NCBI GenBank assembly: GCA_000702025.1
Contig: JNKJ01000010.1
Span: forward strand, 124,001-188,000
Length of the DNA: 64,000 bases
DNA from: Blautia schinkii DSM 10518
GTDB lineage: Bacteria; Bacillota; Clostridia; Lachnospirales; Lachnospiraceae
Reading direction: 5' to 3'
Of this stretch, positions 7,115-16,503 are shown piece after piece. Every line of letters starts with the position of its first letter. Position 1 is the first letter of the stretch. The position numbers and the translations under genes are program-made. The notes beneath the pieces are model-generated. The model was not told where the DNA came from. It searched no databases and was given only the letters and a program-made list of their open reading frames with translations.

Positions 7115-9541
7115 ATATACGACAACGTTATATTCTGCTTTACGTGGTTCTGTGGGAATTAAATTTCCGGTGATTTCCCTGCCGTCCACCACCAGTTTCT
7201 CTACACCTTTTTGCACGTGCCGCGGGTTCTTCACTTCGATGTGATAGACAGCACCGCGGTAGTATCGTGTGACCCGGAAATCTTCGAAATCCTCCGGAAT
7301 ACAGGGGTCTATGAGCAGTCCGTTGTAGGAGGGACGCACGCCGAGGATTGCCTGGGAGAGATTGTGGAAGGTCCAGGCAGCGGTCCCGGTGAGCCAGCTG
7401 TTTTTCGCTTCGCCGTGTGCGGGTGCATCGGCTCCCGCAATCATCTGCGCGTATACGTAAGGCTCTGTGCGGTGGATTTCGCTGATATTTTCCAGGCAGG
7501 AAGGGCAGGTTTTTTGGTAAACTTCAAAGGCTCTGTTTCCCCGTCCGATTACCGTTTCCGCAATGGAAATCCATGGGTTATTATGACAGAAAATACCTGC
7601 GTTTTCCTTGTAACCGGGTGGATAGGACGAAATTTCCCCGAGATTTACATAGTATTTTGTATAGGCTGGCTGGAGGAGCATGATACCGTAGCTCGTATCC
7701 AGCCTTTTTTGTACGGAATCCAGAGCTTTCTCAGCCAGACCCTCGGATACCCCGATTCCGGCCATCACACAGAAGCCCTGAGGTTCAATGAAAATCTGCC
7801 CCTCTTCACATTCGTGTGAGCCCACTTTCTCTGATTCCGCGTCGTAAGCGCGCAGAAACCATTCCCCGTCCCAGCCTGCATCCAACACGGTATGATACAT
7901 ATCTTTTACGGCATTTTCTGCCTTTTGAGCCTGGTCCGGTTTGTCGTACCGACGGCTTATTTCTGCAAATTCTTTCCCATATTTGACAAACATGGCGGCG
8001 ATAAATACGGATTCTGCGACAGGACCCTCGGAGGGGCCTGTGGTCTGGAAGGATTCGCCCGGCTCCTTTGAAAAACAGTTAAGATTGAGGCAGTCATTCC
8101 AGTCTGCACGCCCGATGAGCGGCAGCTTGTGCGGCCCGAGATGGGTCAATGTAAATTCAAATGAGCGACAAAGGTGTTCGTACAGGCTGGCAGCTTTTTC
8201 AGTCTGACAGTCAAAGGGTACGGGCTCATCTAAGATAGAAAAATCGCCTGTCTCTTTTAAATATGCGGATACCGCAGCGATAAGCCAGAGCGGATCATCG
8301 TTAAAACCACTGCCGATATCCAGATTCCCTTTCTTTGTGAGCGGCTGGTACTGGTGGTAGGCGCTGCCGTCCTCAAACTGGGTGGCGGCGATGTCAAGGA
8401 TGCGTTCCCTTGCCCTCTCAGGGATCAGGTGTACAAACCCTAAAATATCCTGGCAGGAGTCGCGGAAGCCCATCCCGCGTCCGGTACCTGATTCATAGTA
8501 GGACGCAGAGCGGGAGAGATTAAAGGTTACCATGCATTGATATTGATTCCAGATATTTGCCATGCGGTTTACATGTACGTTTCCACTCTCCACCTGGAAG
8601 CGGGAGAGCAATGCATCCCAGTAATCTTTAAGTGCCGCGAAGGCAGCGTCTGTCTGTGCGGTTGTGGAGAAACGGTTGATGAGTGCCAGGGCACTGCTTT
8701 TGTTGAGGATGCCGGGGGACTCCCATTTTTGTTCTTCCGGGTTTTCGCAGTATCCCAGGATAAAGATGAAATCCTTTGATTCGCCCGGGCTGAGTTTGAC
8801 GGCCAGCTCGTGGGAGGCTATGGGGTACCAGCCGCTGCATATGGAATTGCGGCACATGTTTTCCCGCACGGCCAGCGGTAAGGAATTCCCCTTACCATGA
8901 CCGAGAAAAGCATCCCGGCTGGTATCAAAGCCAAGTATGGGAGCGTTAACACTGAAAAAACTGTAATGGTTCCGGCGTTCTCTGTATTCTGTTTTATGAT
9001 AAATTACACTTCCCTGAACCTCCACCTCACCGATGCTTAAGTTTCTCTGGAAATTCGTCATGTCATCCACAGCATTCCAAAGACAGAATTCCACATAAGA
9101 AAAGACCGAAAACGATTTCTTTTCCTGTGAATTGTTTGTCAGGCGAAGTCTGTTTATCTCACAGGGCGCATCCGTGGGAACAAATGCAAGCAGCTCGGCG
9201 GACAGATTGTTTTTTGAGGAGCTGAAGCGGGTATAGCCAAGTCCGTGGCGGCATTCGTAAGTGTCCAGTGGTGTGCACGAGGGCATGAAGCCGGGATTCC
9301 AAATGTGGCCGTTTTCGCGGATATAGTAGTATTTTCCATCGGAATCCGGGGGCAGGGCGTTATAGCGGTATCGTGTGATACGCCGCAGCTTGGCATCTTT
9401 ATAGAAGCTGTAGCCTCCGCCGGTATTCGATACCAGGCTGAAAAAGTCCTTACTGCCAAGGTAATTGATCCAGGGCAGAGGAGTGTCAGGGGTGGTGATG
9501 ACGTACTCTCTGGCAGCGTCATCAAAATATCCGAAGTTCAT
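7106..9541 (-). CDS. cbp: Cellobiose phosphorylase (GH94)
   Basis: GH94 enzymes cleave cellobiose with inorganic phosphate to glucose and glucose 1-phosphate in the cytoplasm, saving ATP. The 811-residue length equals that of characterised clostridial cellobiose phosphorylases, and the N-terminal beta-sandwich, (alpha/alpha)6 barrel and C-terminal jelly-roll fit. RADWNDCLN around residues 478-486 contains the likely general acid (Asp near 483), and [12 protein letters not shown] is the usual GH94 block. Chitobiose and laminaribiose phosphorylases are related, so the substrate is a strong inference, not proof. The start at 9541 follows a GGGAGG. It is divergent from a LacI-type regulator and ABC importer, and its ~200-nt leader carries an operator-like array. 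Confidence 0.88.
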   Translation of the reverse strand: MNFGYFDDAAREYVITTPDTPLPWINYLGSKDFFSLVSNTGGGYSFYKDAKLRRITRYRYNALPPDSDGKYYYIRENGHIWNPGFMPSCTPLDTYECRHGLGYTRFSSSKNNLSAELLAFVPTDAPCEINRLRLTNNSQEKKSFSVFSYVEFCLWNAVDDMTNFQRNLSIGEVEVQGSVIYHKTEYRERRNHYSFFSVNAPILGFDTSRDAFLGHGKGNSLPLAVRENMCRNSICSGWYPIASHELAVKLSPGESKDFIFILGYCENPEEQKWESPGILNKSSALALINRFSTTAQTDAAFAALKDYWDALLSRFQVESGNVHVNRMANIWNQYQCMVTFNLSRSASYYESGTGRGMGFRDSCQDILGFVHLIPERARERILDIAATQFEDGSAYHQYQPLTKKGNLDIGSGFNDDPLWLIAAVSAYLKETGDFSILDEPVPFDCQTEKAASLYEHLCRSFEFTLTHLGPHKLPLIGRADWNDCLNLNCFSKEPGESFQTTGPSEGPVAESVFIAAMFVKYGKEFAEISRRYDKPDQAQKAENAVKDMYHTVLDAGWDGEWFLRAYDAESEKVGSHECEEGQIFIEPQGFCVMAGIGVSEGLAEKALDSVQKRLDTSYGIMLLQPAYTKYYVNLGEISSYPPGYKENAGIFCHNNPWISIAETVIGRGNRAFEVYQKTCPSCLENISEIHRTEPYVYAQMIAGADAPAHGEAKNSWLTGTAAWTFHNLSQAILGVRPSYNGLLIDPCIPEDFEDFRVTRYYRGAVYHIEVKNPRHVQKGVEKLVVDGREITGNLIPTEPRKAEYNVVVYMG

Positions 9542-9566
9542 ATTAAAACCTCCCTAATTATGATAT

Positions 9567-9667
9567 GAAGACGATTATATGAAACCGATAATTACGAAGC
9601 TGATAATTATGGAAACATCTGTGCGGAAACGATTGTGCGGAAACGATTATGTGAAAACGATTATGTT
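9567..9667 (-). promoter_or_regulatory. Tandem 14-15-bp operator-like repeats in the phosphorylase leader
   Basis: Seven head-to-tail units occur, on the plus strand starting near 9567, 9581, 9596, 9611, 9625, 9639 and 9653, with consensus GRAAACGATTATGT. The three central units are almost identical and the outer ones degenerate. The core GAAAACGATTA also occurs next to the lacI promoter (10014-10026). The array lies inside the transcribed leader of the phosphorylase gene, just upstream of its ribosome-binding site. It probably binds the neighbouring LacI-family protein or CcpA; a role as RNA is also possible. Confidence 0.6.
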
Positions 9668-9752
9668 GAAAATACAGAAAGATAATTTACGAAAACGAGT
9701 AAGTTGAGAATATAGCTAGTATAATTAGATAAGAACGCCTTGATTTCTTCAT

Positions 9753-9781
9753 AGTATATAGGAAAGCAAAAGAAAAATCAA
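9753..9781 (-). promoter_or_regulatory. Promoter of cellobiose phosphorylase
   Basis: On the minus strand, TTGATT (9781-9776), a 17-bp spacer and TATACT (9758-9753) form a good housekeeping promoter. Transcription would begin near 9746, leaving a leader of about 200 nt that contains the tandem array. Confidence 0.6.
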
Positions 9782-9851
9782 CTGTTTTTCTGAAAATGTC
9801 AATCGGGACCAGGAATAAGCAAGGAATTAAAACATTTGTTTAGTAGTGTTT

Positions 9852-9866
9852 ACGAAAACTTTTCGT
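9852..9866. promoter_or_regulatory. Palindromic LacI-type operator
   Basis: ACGAAAACTTTTCGT is a perfect 15-bp palindrome around a central C. It lies midway between the divergent phosphorylase and regulator promoters. Shape and sequence fit LacI/GalR-family operators; the half-site ACGAAAA recurs at 10014 and near 9690. Confidence 0.6.
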
Positions 9867-9978
9867 TAAAATATCGTAATACAGGAAAAAATTTTGGGGT
9901 TTTGTGAATATACAGAGGCTTGTTTTTTGTGCAATAGGGATAAAGTGTTAATAATGAACAAAAAATCAAATAAAACGG

Positions 9979-10026
9979 TTGATATTTTGTGGATATGATA
10001 ATAAAATAGAATTACGAAAACGATTA
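9979..10026 (+). promoter_or_regulatory. Promoter of lacI-type regulator with overlapping half-site
   Basis: TTGATA (9979-9984), a 17-bp spacer and TAAAAT (10002-10007) precede the regulator gene. ACGAAAACGATTA at 10014-10026 covers the predicted transcription start, a classic place for autorepression by the LacI-family protein encoded downstream. Confidence 0.6.
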
Positions 10027-10063
10027 AGGAACGCAGAAAACTAGGAAAGATTGAGGCACGCCT

Positions 10064-11077
10064 ATGGTTTCGATGAAAGAAATCGCTCAGAGATGTCATG
10101 TTTCCGTAGCCAGTGTCAGCAAAGCACTGAACGGATATCCGGATATCGGGGAGGACACGAAAAAGTACATATTAAAGACAGCAGCAGAGATGGGATATCT
10201 CCCAAATTCTTCCGCCAGAGCCCTTAAGACAAAAAGAAGCTACAATCTGGGCGTGTTGTTTGTGGATGAAGCTATGAGCGGACTTACCCACGACTATTTC
10301 AACCATGTATTGGAGAGCTTTAAGAGCACGGCAGAGAAGAATGGATATGATATCACCTTTACCAGCGGAAGTGTTTCCGGGCAGAAGATGAGTTATTACG
10401 AGCACTGCCGTTACCGCGGGGTGGACGGAGTGGTGATCGCTTGTGTGAATTTCTACACCGAGGAGGTGCAGGAGCTTGTCCGGTCAGATATTCCGGTCGT
10501 GACCATCGACCATGTGTTTGACGGAAGGATTGCCGTGGTTTCCAATAACAGCCACGGGATGGAGCAGCTTGTATCTTATGTTTACCGGAAAGGACACAGA
10601 AGGATTGCGTATATCCACGGAGATGATTCCTCAGTAACACGCAGCCGTCTGAGCAGCTTTTACAGGACACTTGAGCGATTAAGGCTTGAGATACCGGATG
10701 AATATATTCTTCAGGTGCCCTACAGAGATGCGGACCGCGCGGCCCAGGCCACAGGTATACTGCTCAATCTGCCGAAGCCGCCTACCTGTATCCTGTATCC
10801 TGACGATTACGCCGCGCTTGGAGGCATCAATGAAATCCGTGAACGAGGACTTCGCATACCTGATGATATTTCTATTGCGGGATATGACGGGATTACAGTG
10901 GCGAGGATTTTGGAGCCTAAGCTGACCACATTATGTCAGGACACGGAAGCAATCGGCAGAATTGCCGCCGAGAAACTGATCGGCCTGATCGAGAACCCGA
11001 AAACCACATTGATTGACAAATTCACAGTAGAAGGAACCCTGTTCCAGGGAGCTTCGGTGAAGGAGCTTCAGCAGTAA
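10064..11077 (+). CDS. LacI/GalR-family transcriptional regulator of the cellobiose module
   Basis: The 337 residues comprise an N-terminal helix-turn-helix (MKEIAQRCHVSVASVSKALN, about residues 4-23), a hinge helix with NSSARALKTKR, and a periplasmic-binding-protein-like effector domain to the C-terminus. ARAL in the hinge fits operators with a central CG or palindromic core. It heads an operon with the binding protein 56 bp downstream and is divergent from cellobiose phosphorylase, so cellobiose or cellodextrin is the probable inducer. ATG 10064 is used; ATG 10073 is an alternative. Confidence 0.85.
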   Translation: MVSMKEIAQRCHVSVASVSKALNGYPDIGEDTKKYILKTAAEMGYLPNSSARALKTKRSYNLGVLFVDEAMSGLTHDYFNHVLESFKSTAEKNGYDITFTSGSVSGQKMSYYEHCRYRGVDGVVIACVNFYTEEVQELVRSDIPVVTIDHVFDGRIAVVSNNSHGMEQLVSYVYRKGHRRIAYIHGDDSSVTRSRLSSFYRTLERLRLEIPDEYILQVPYRDADRAAQATGILLNLPKPPTCILYPDDYAALGGINEIRERGLRIPDDISIAGYDGITVARILEPKLTTLCQDTEAIGRIAAEKLIGLIENPKTTLIDKFTVEGTLFQGASVKELQQ

Positions 11078-11133
11078 TTTCTATTACAGAGTAATTAGAA
11101 ATAAAACGGAGAAGAAAAAAGGAGGAAGCAAAA

Positions 11134-12483
11134 ATGAAGAAAAAAGTGATGAGTGTAGTGTTGGCAGCATCCATGCTCGCAGGGATGACCATGAGTGCAG
11201 TTCCCGCAGCCGCAGCAGAGGAAGAAGGCAAGGTTCTCAATATTTACTGCTGGAATGAAGAATTCCAGAGCCGGTATATGGACTATTTTGACGCAAAAGG
11301 CCTGCTCCCAGAGGGCGTTACGGTAAACTGGGTGATCACACCGAACGAAAACAACGGCTATCAGGATAAACTGGACGAAACACTTCTCAACCAAGAAAAC
11401 GCAGATGCGGACGACAAGATTGATATTTTTCTTATTGAGGCAGACTACGCGCTGAAATATGTGGACAGTGAATATACATTGGATGTAAAAAATGACATCG
11501 GACTTACGGACGAGGATTTAAAAGACCAGTATAAATACACACAGGATATCGCAACAGACAGTAACGGAGCTTTAAAGGGCGTGACATGGCAGGCGACACC
11601 GGGACTTTTCGCATACCGTCGTTCTATTGCAAAGGATGTGCTGGGAACGGACGACCCGGATGAGGTGCAGGCAGCCCTTGCAGATTGGACTAAGTTTGAA
11701 GAGGTTGCGGCAAAAGCAGCAGAGAAAGGGTATAAAATGCTCTCCGGATACGATGATGCATATCGTACTTTCTCCAATAATGTATCAGGACCGTGGGTTG
11801 ATGAGGATTTAAATGTTGTTGTGGATGAGAATCTCATGAACTGGGTAGACCAGACAAAGAGTTTCACAGACAATGGCTATAATAATAAGACAGCTCTTTG
11901 GGCTGACGGCTGGAATGCTGACCAGGGCCCGGACGGTAAGGTATTTGGCTTCTTTTATTCAACCTGGGGTATCAATTTTACACTGCTTGGCAATTCTCTG
12001 GAAACACCTGTTGACGCAGGCGGCAAGGAAGAGGTTGGCAACGGCGCATTTGGCGACTGGGCTGTATGTGAAGGTCCTCAGAACTACTATTGGGGAGGAA
12101 CCTGGATTTGTGCGGCAAAGGATACAGACAATCCGACTCTGATCCATGACATTATGTATACACTTACCTGTGACCCTGTAACTATGAAAGCGATCACAGA
12201 GGATACGCAGGATTACACAAACAACCAGACCGCTATGGGTGAGCTAGCAGACAGTGATTTCCAGTCCGCGTTCTTAGGCGGCCAGAACCATATCAAGCTC
12301 TTTGCCGAGGCAGCTCCGAAGATCGATATGAGCAATATCAGCCCGTATGATCAGGGATGTAATGAAGAATTCCAGGCTGCTTTTAAGGATTACTTTGACG
12401 GCAATGTAGAAAAAGAAGAGGCCCTGTCCAACTTCTACACTGCAATTACAGAAAAATATCCGGAACTGAATACTCCGGAATAA
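11134..12483 (+). CDS. ABC sugar-binding protein (family 1 solute-binding protein)
   Basis: The 449-residue protein has an N-terminal signal peptide (about residues 1-28, ending AVPAAAAEEEG) and a bilobal solute-binding domain rich in surface acids and tryptophans, such as NIYCWNEEFQSRY near the N-terminus. It should capture cellobiose or cellodextrins for the two permeases that follow. Gram-positive binding proteins usually have a lipobox cysteine; here the lipobox-like LAG is followed by Met, so the protein may be released or held by an uncleaved signal anchor. AGGAGG lies before the ATG. The stop is 12 bp from the permease start. Confidence 0.85.
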   Translation: MKKKVMSVVLAASMLAGMTMSAVPAAAAEEEGKVLNIYCWNEEFQSRYMDYFDAKGLLPEGVTVNWVITPNENNGYQDKLDETLLNQENADADDKIDIFLIEADYALKYVDSEYTLDVKNDIGLTDEDLKDQYKYTQDIATDSNGALKGVTWQATPGLFAYRRSIAKDVLGTDDPDEVQAALADWTKFEEVAAKAAEKGYKMLSGYDDAYRTFSNNVSGPWVDEDLNVVVDENLMNWVDQTKSFTDNGYNNKTALWADGWNADQGPDGKVFGFFYSTWGINFTLLGNSLETPVDAGGKEEVGNGAFGDWAVCEGPQNYYWGGTWICAAKDTDNPTLIHDIMYTLTCDPVTMKAITEDTQDYTNNQTAMGELADSDFQSAFLGGQNHIKLFAEAAPKIDMSNISPYDQGCNEEFQAAFKDYFDGNVEKEEALSNFYTAITEKYPELNTPE

Positions 12484-12495
12484 GGACGAGGTAAG

Positions 12496-13425
12496 ATGAC
12501 CGCATCCGGTATGAAGCATACCAGGAGAAGGAAAAAGGGTGTCAGCTATGTGAAGTGGGGATATATTTTCCTGATACCCTTTTTCCTGATCTATACGATA
12601 TTTTCCCTGGCTCCACTGCTTTCAACATTTTATAACAGTTTTTTTGAGAATTTTATGTCAGGGCTGAAGCAGATTGGACCGACTTTTGTGGGATTTGAAA
12701 ATTATGTAAAGATTTTTACTGAGGGTGATCTCCTTAAATATGCGGAAAACACCCTCATCATATGGATTATGGGCTTTGTGCCTCAGATTATTGTCTCTTT
12801 GCTGCTGGCGAGCTGGTTTACAGATATCCGTCTCCGGCTTAAGGCACAGGGATTTTTCAAGACCATCATTTATATGCCGAACCTTATTATGGCTTCTGCG
12901 TTCGCTATGCTCTTTTTTGCCTTGTTTTCCGACTATGGGCCGGTGAACAGTATTTTACAGAGTATGGGCCTTCTTGACAGTCCGTTCCGGTTTCTTTCGA
13001 GTGTCTGGGGGACAAGGGGATTGATTGCGCTGATGAATTTTCTGATGTGGTTCGGAAATACCACGATTCTTTTGATGGCAGGAATCATGGGAATTGATAC
13101 CACGCTTTATGAAGCAGCGGAGGTGGATGGAGCGAAGCCGTCTCAGACCTTCTGGAAGATTACGATCCCGCTGCTCAAGCCAATCCTGCTGTATGTAATG
13201 ATTACTTCGATGATTGGCGGTATCCAGATGTTCGATGTACCTCAGATACTTACAAATGCAAAGGGGACGCCAAACAGGACGACGATGACGCTGATCATGT
13301 ACCTCAACAAGCATCTTTACAGCAAAAATTATGGTATGGCGGGTGCATTGTCTGTGATTCTGTTCATTATTACGGCGATTTTGAGTTTGGTGGTATTTTT
13401 TTCACTGACGAAAAAGGATGACTGA
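12496..13425 (+). CDS. ABC sugar permease, MalF-type
   Basis: The 309-residue membrane protein has six predicted helices and the EAA loop EAAEVDGAKPSQTFWKITIP (about residues 212-231) that docks the ATPase. It pairs with the next gene to form the channel of a carbohydrate importer (CUT1 class). No ATPase gene is present in the cluster; Firmicutes CUT1 importers commonly share one MsmX-type ATPase encoded elsewhere. Its 3' end overlaps the region just before the next start. Confidence 0.88.
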   Translation: MTASGMKHTRRRKKGVSYVKWGYIFLIPFFLIYTIFSLAPLLSTFYNSFFENFMSGLKQIGPTFVGFENYVKIFTEGDLLKYAENTLIIWIMGFVPQIIVSLLLASWFTDIRLRLKAQGFFKTIIYMPNLIMASAFAMLFFALFSDYGPVNSILQSMGLLDSPFRFLSSVWGTRGLIALMNFLMWFGNTTILLMAGIMGIDTTLYEAAEVDGAKPSQTFWKITIPLLKPILLYVMITSMIGGIQMFDVPQILTNAKGTPNRTTMTLIMYLNKHLYSKNYGMAGALSVILFIITAILSLVVFFSLTKKDD

Positions 13426-13438
13426 AAGGAGGATAGCG

Positions 13439-14314
13439 ATGGTAAAGAATGGTTACAGCCAAAAAGATAAAAGTGACAGAGCGGTTCTGAATGTCCGGCG
13501 GACTGTGAGTTATATTGTACTGGCTATCCTCACGGTTATCTGTCTGTTTTCCTTTTATATACTGATCATCAATGCGTCCAGATCTCATCCGGAAATCCAG
13601 AAGGGATTTTCGGCTATGCCGGGTAAATCGCTGAGGATTAATTTCAACAGCTTAATGAGCAATGATAACCTGCCAGTATTGAGGGGGATTTTGAACAGTC
13701 TGCTGGTATCAGGAGGCTGTGCGGTGCTTACCACATATTTCTCCGCGTTGACCGCTTATGCGATTCATGCATATAATTTCCGGTTCCGCAAGGCTGCGTT
13801 TTACTTTATCCTCATGATCATGATGGTGCCCACGCAGGTGACGGCGCTGGGCTTTGTGAGACAGATGAACGCCATGAAATTGATGGATTCTTTTATCCCG
13901 CTAATCCTGCCGTCCATCGCGGCACCTACAGTATTTTTCTTCATGAAGCAGTATATGGAGGGCGCGCTGCCGCTGGAAATTGTGGACGCAGCCAGAATCG
14001 ACGGCTCCGGGGAATTCCATACCTTTAATTTTGTGGTGATGCCAATCCTTAAGCCTGCCATGGCAGTACAGGCAATCTTTGCTTTTGTGACCGCGTGGAA
14101 TAATTATTTTATCCCCAATCTGATTCTGCAGTCCAAAATGAAAAAGACGCTGCCCATACTGATCGCTCAGCTTAGAAGCGCAGATTTTCTCAAGTTTGAT
14201 ATGGGTCAGGTGTATATGATGATAGCTATTTCCATACTTCCGGTGATCGTGGTTTATCTTTGTCTTTCCAGATTTATTGTGGCAGGGGTGGCGCTTGGGA
14301 GTGTGAAAGGATGA
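13439..14314 (+). CDS. ABC sugar permease, MalG-type
   Basis: The 291-residue membrane protein has six predicted helices and the EAA-type loop IVDAARIDGSGEFHTFNFVV in its second half. It is the partner of the upstream permease. An upstream ATG at 13418 overlaps the preceding gene, but ATG 13439 is preceded by AAAGGAGGATAG at ideal spacing and gives the usual N-terminus. It is the last gene of the cellobiose operon; a strong terminator follows. Confidence 0.88.
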   Translation: MVKNGYSQKDKSDRAVLNVRRTVSYIVLAILTVICLFSFYILIINASRSHPEIQKGFSAMPGKSLRINFNSLMSNDNLPVLRGILNSLLVSGGCAVLTTYFSALTAYAIHAYNFRFRKAAFYFILMIMMVPTQVTALGFVRQMNAMKLMDSFIPLILPSIAAPTVFFFMKQYMEGALPLEIVDAARIDGSGEFHTFNFVVMPILKPAMAVQAIFAFVTAWNNYFIPNLILQSKMKKTLPILIAQLRSADFLKFDMGQVYMMIAISILPVIVVYLCLSRFIVAGVALGSVKG

Positions 14315-14347
14315 GGTTGTTTAGATGAGGTGATTTACGTGGAAATT

Positions 14348-14400
14348 ACTGCGGCGGAAGGGTAAGATGACTATTTACCAATCCGTCGCAGTATTTTTTT
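14348..14400 (+). terminator. Intrinsic terminator of the cellobiose operon
   Basis: ACTGCGGCGGA (14348-14358) pairs with TCCGTCGCAGT (14382-14392) with one G-U pair, followed by a run of seven T. It separates the convergent sugar operon and PrpR-type regulator. Confidence 0.85.
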
Positions 14401-14406
14401 CTTGTT

Positions 14407-16215
14407 TTATTGACTGCCATCACGGCTTTTCAGAATCCGCCATAGGGTGCTTCGGCTGATGCCGAGCCGCTTGGCGGTTTTTTCTTTGCTCATGTTTTCC
14501 TGCTCCAGGACTGTGCGGATGATATCATAATTAATCTCATCGAGAGTTCTGTCCAGGTTAAAAGGTATCTGTTTCTGTACCTGCCAGGGGTGCGCCGGCT
14601 GTTCCTTTTTTAGGATGTCTGTGACACTCTCCTTGGTGATGTAAGAGGATTTTGTGATTACGGCCAGTTCTTTAAGAATCCTGTGGAATTGATCCAGGTT
14701 GTGATTCCAGGGGAAGTTCTGTATAGCAACCAGAGCGTCGGCCTCAAATCCGATGATCTGTTTTCCTAAGGAGGCGTTCAGCTGGTTCAGATAGAGGGCG
14801 CTGATGCTGGGGATATCGTCTTTCCGGCTGCGCAGGGGCTCTAGATGCAGCGTGAGGCAATTGAGCTGGTTAGTGAGATAACTGCATACAGGAGAGTTCA
14901 TGGCATTGACTCCGGGGGTCTCTACGTAGGAGAAAATAAGCCGGTTACGCTTCAGCACATTGCTCTGCTCAAAATAGGAAAACAGGCGGTCAAGCTGAGT
15001 ATTATTCAGTTTTTCCATTCCTTTCAGATGAATGGTGGTATGAACTGTGTTTAACGGTGAGTTATCATTATCCAGCAAGGCGGCCCAGCGCTTTTCATTA
15101 AGGAGCCCGCAGTTGATCATATAGTAGGGACCGTTTTGGTAAGGCCCCTGTTCATAAATCAGAGAAGCAGCCTTATCCTTTCCGGTACCCACCTCTCCGA
15201 GGATCAGCACAGGAAACGTGGTGGCAGCATAATCCTCGATAAAGCTTCTTGTTTTTCCGATATAAATGGCACTGTTATAATAATTGCGGAAATCCTCCGG
15301 GTCTGCAGCAGGCTTGTTGAAAATGGCAATGCTGTTGTCTGTATCCGAAAATAGAGCCTGTTTTTTTGTAATCGTGATGATGGTATATTTCTGCTCTTCG
15401 TAGTACACATGATGGTTGGACAGGTTTAAGATTGTCCGGGAATATTTAATGTCTAAGCGGAAATATGGCTGTTTCAGGAAATCCTGTAAATGCTCCTCCA
15501 TAGTATCGGCTAGCGCTGCGCGGAAGTTCTCCTGGGCCAGGTCGTCTACTGTGGAGTACCAGAGCTTTCCGTCCGGGTCATAAATAAGAAAATCTTCTTC
15601 CCGGTCTGTGAGTATCGTCTGAAATAATTCTTTCTGTTTATAGATACGCTGTGAAGATTTTACTAATTTCACAGCTTCGTTTAAAGCTGTTTCAATACTT
15701 TCTGTACCCGAGGAAATCAATATGGAATTCATGCCAAGCTGGGCTGCTGTGGTGGAACCTATCATGTCACAGATGATAAGACCGTAGCCCTGTTTTTTTA
15801 GCCTGGATAGAGTGGAGTATGCATCCTCAGTTTTCTCAAATGTGAAAATATCAATTTTATACTGCAGCAGGTCGCATAAAAGTTTAGCGCAGTTTGTTAT
15901 GCTGGGGAAACCGGCTATGGCCATCTTGTCCGAATAATTTTCTGCCATTTTGATGGCGCGCAGTACGTCATAGACAGAGATAGCTGTCTCCACCACAGGA
16001 ATCTCCCCACTTGAACGGATTAAATCTGCCGTACCTCCTCGGGACAGTATGACATCATAGTTCTGGTGCTCTAATGTTTTTGCGATTTGAAGTCCTGTGG
16101 ACAGGTTACCTACACGAACAGTGACATCCAGGTCCTCTCTCTGCTGGGCGATTGCCAGAATGGTTTCTGCCATGCCTTCATAGGGGGCAATTGCTAAAAT
16201 CTTTATTTTTCTCAT
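14407..16215 (-). CDS. PrpR-type regulator with degenerate sigma-54 activator domain
   Basis: The 602-residue protein begins with a PrpR N-terminal sensory domain (about 5-190; PrpR-N domains bind small acids in family members), then a PAS-like segment (about 195-290), an AAA+ region (about 315-480) and a Fis-type helix-turn-helix at the C-terminus (KEKTAKRLGISRSTLWRIL, 578-596). Walker A GEVGTGKD is at 340-347, but the GAFTGA loop that contacts sigma-54 is absent and Walker B is replaced by TIHLKGM (394-400). It therefore cannot be a normal sigma-54 activator, in line with the sigma-70 type promoter of the divergent TRAP operon it presumably controls. The start at 16215 follows GGGAGG. Confidence 0.82.
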   Translation of the reverse strand: MRKIKILAIAPYEGMAETILAIAQQREDLDVTVRVGNLSTGLQIAKTLEHQNYDVILSRGGTADLIRSSGEIPVVETAISVYDVLRAIKMAENYSDKMAIAGFPSITNCAKLLCDLLQYKIDIFTFEKTEDAYSTLSRLKKQGYGLIICDMIGSTTAAQLGMNSILISSGTESIETALNEAVKLVKSSQRIYKQKELFQTILTDREEDFLIYDPDGKLWYSTVDDLAQENFRAALADTMEEHLQDFLKQPYFRLDIKYSRTILNLSNHHVYYEEQKYTIITITKKQALFSDTDNSIAIFNKPAADPEDFRNYYNSAIYIGKTRSFIEDYAATTFPVLILGEVGTGKDKAASLIYEQGPYQNGPYYMINCGLLNEKRWAALLDNDNSPLNTVHTTIHLKGMEKLNNTQLDRLFSYFEQSNVLKRNRLIFSYVETPGVNAMNSPVCSYLTNQLNCLTLHLEPLRSRKDDIPSISALYLNQLNASLGKQIIGFEADALVAIQNFPWNHNLDQFHRILKELAVITKSSYITKESVTDILKKEQPAHPWQVQKQIPFNLDRTLDEINYDIIRTVLEQENMSKEKTAKRLGISRSTLWRILKSRDGSQ

Positions 16216-16318
16216 GAATACCTCCCATTACGTATTTCGTGATACCGGAAAGCTTTTGAATCATGTGTGTGGGATTAAAAAGGTCGGATTGTAGCTTTCG
16301 GATGTTTTATATAGATAC

Positions 16319-16347
16319 ATTATAACGGTATACTGCTATAAATACAA
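16319..16347 (-). promoter_or_regulatory. Promoter of the PrpR-type regulator gene
   Basis: Minus strand: TTGTAT (16347-16342), 17-bp spacer, TATAAT (16324-16319). It is divergent from the operon promoter at 16402-16430, leaving a compact shared control region. Confidence 0.6.
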
Positions 16348-16365
16348 CCAGATTTTACCACAAAA

Positions 16366-16382
16366 TGTTTCAAAATAAAACA
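16366..16382. promoter_or_regulatory. Dyad site 1, candidate regulator binding site
   Basis: TGTTTCAAAATAAAACA is an imperfect dyad (TGTTT/AAACA) located about 30 bp upstream of the -35 of the TRAP operon. A second related dyad at 16451-16468 (TGTTTCAAAAAGAAAC) lies downstream of the promoter. The centres are about 85 bp apart, close to eight helical turns. TGTTTCA-type dyads are common for regulators with a Fis-type helix-turn-helix. Confidence 0.45.
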
Positions 16383-16401
16383 ATATTAATGTTAAAAATA
16401 G

Positions 16402-16430
16402 TTGAAATTATAGATTGTTCTAGTTAAAAT
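16402..16430 (+). promoter_or_regulatory. Sigma-70-type promoter of the acid-sugar operon
   Basis: TTGAAA (16402-16407), 17-bp spacer and TAAAAT (16425-16430). No sigma-54 -24/-12 element (GG-N10-GC) is seen between here and the dctP start. Confidence 0.6.
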
Positions 16431-16450
16431 AGGATTACAAAACAGATGAA

Positions 16451-16468
16451 TGTTTCAAAAAGAAACGT
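16451..16468. promoter_or_regulatory. Dyad site 2 in the dctP leader
   Basis: TGTTTCAAAAAGAAACG has arms TGTTTC and GAAAC around five A. It repeats the half-site of the dyad at 16366-16382 and would sit just after the transcription start, suitable for repression or looping. Confidence 0.45.
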
Positions 16469-16503
16469 CAAGAGACCATACGAAAAAGAGGAGGATAAAT
16501 CTT

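Noticed and set aside
7211-7819. 202-codon plus-strand frame inside the phosphorylase gene
   Set aside because: It is antisense to well-conserved GH94 sequence and has no ribosome-binding site.
16384-16503. Sigma-54 promoter expected from the PrpR-type regulator
   Set aside because: No GG-N10-GC element is present; a sigma-70-type promoter fits, and the regulator lacks GAFTGA.
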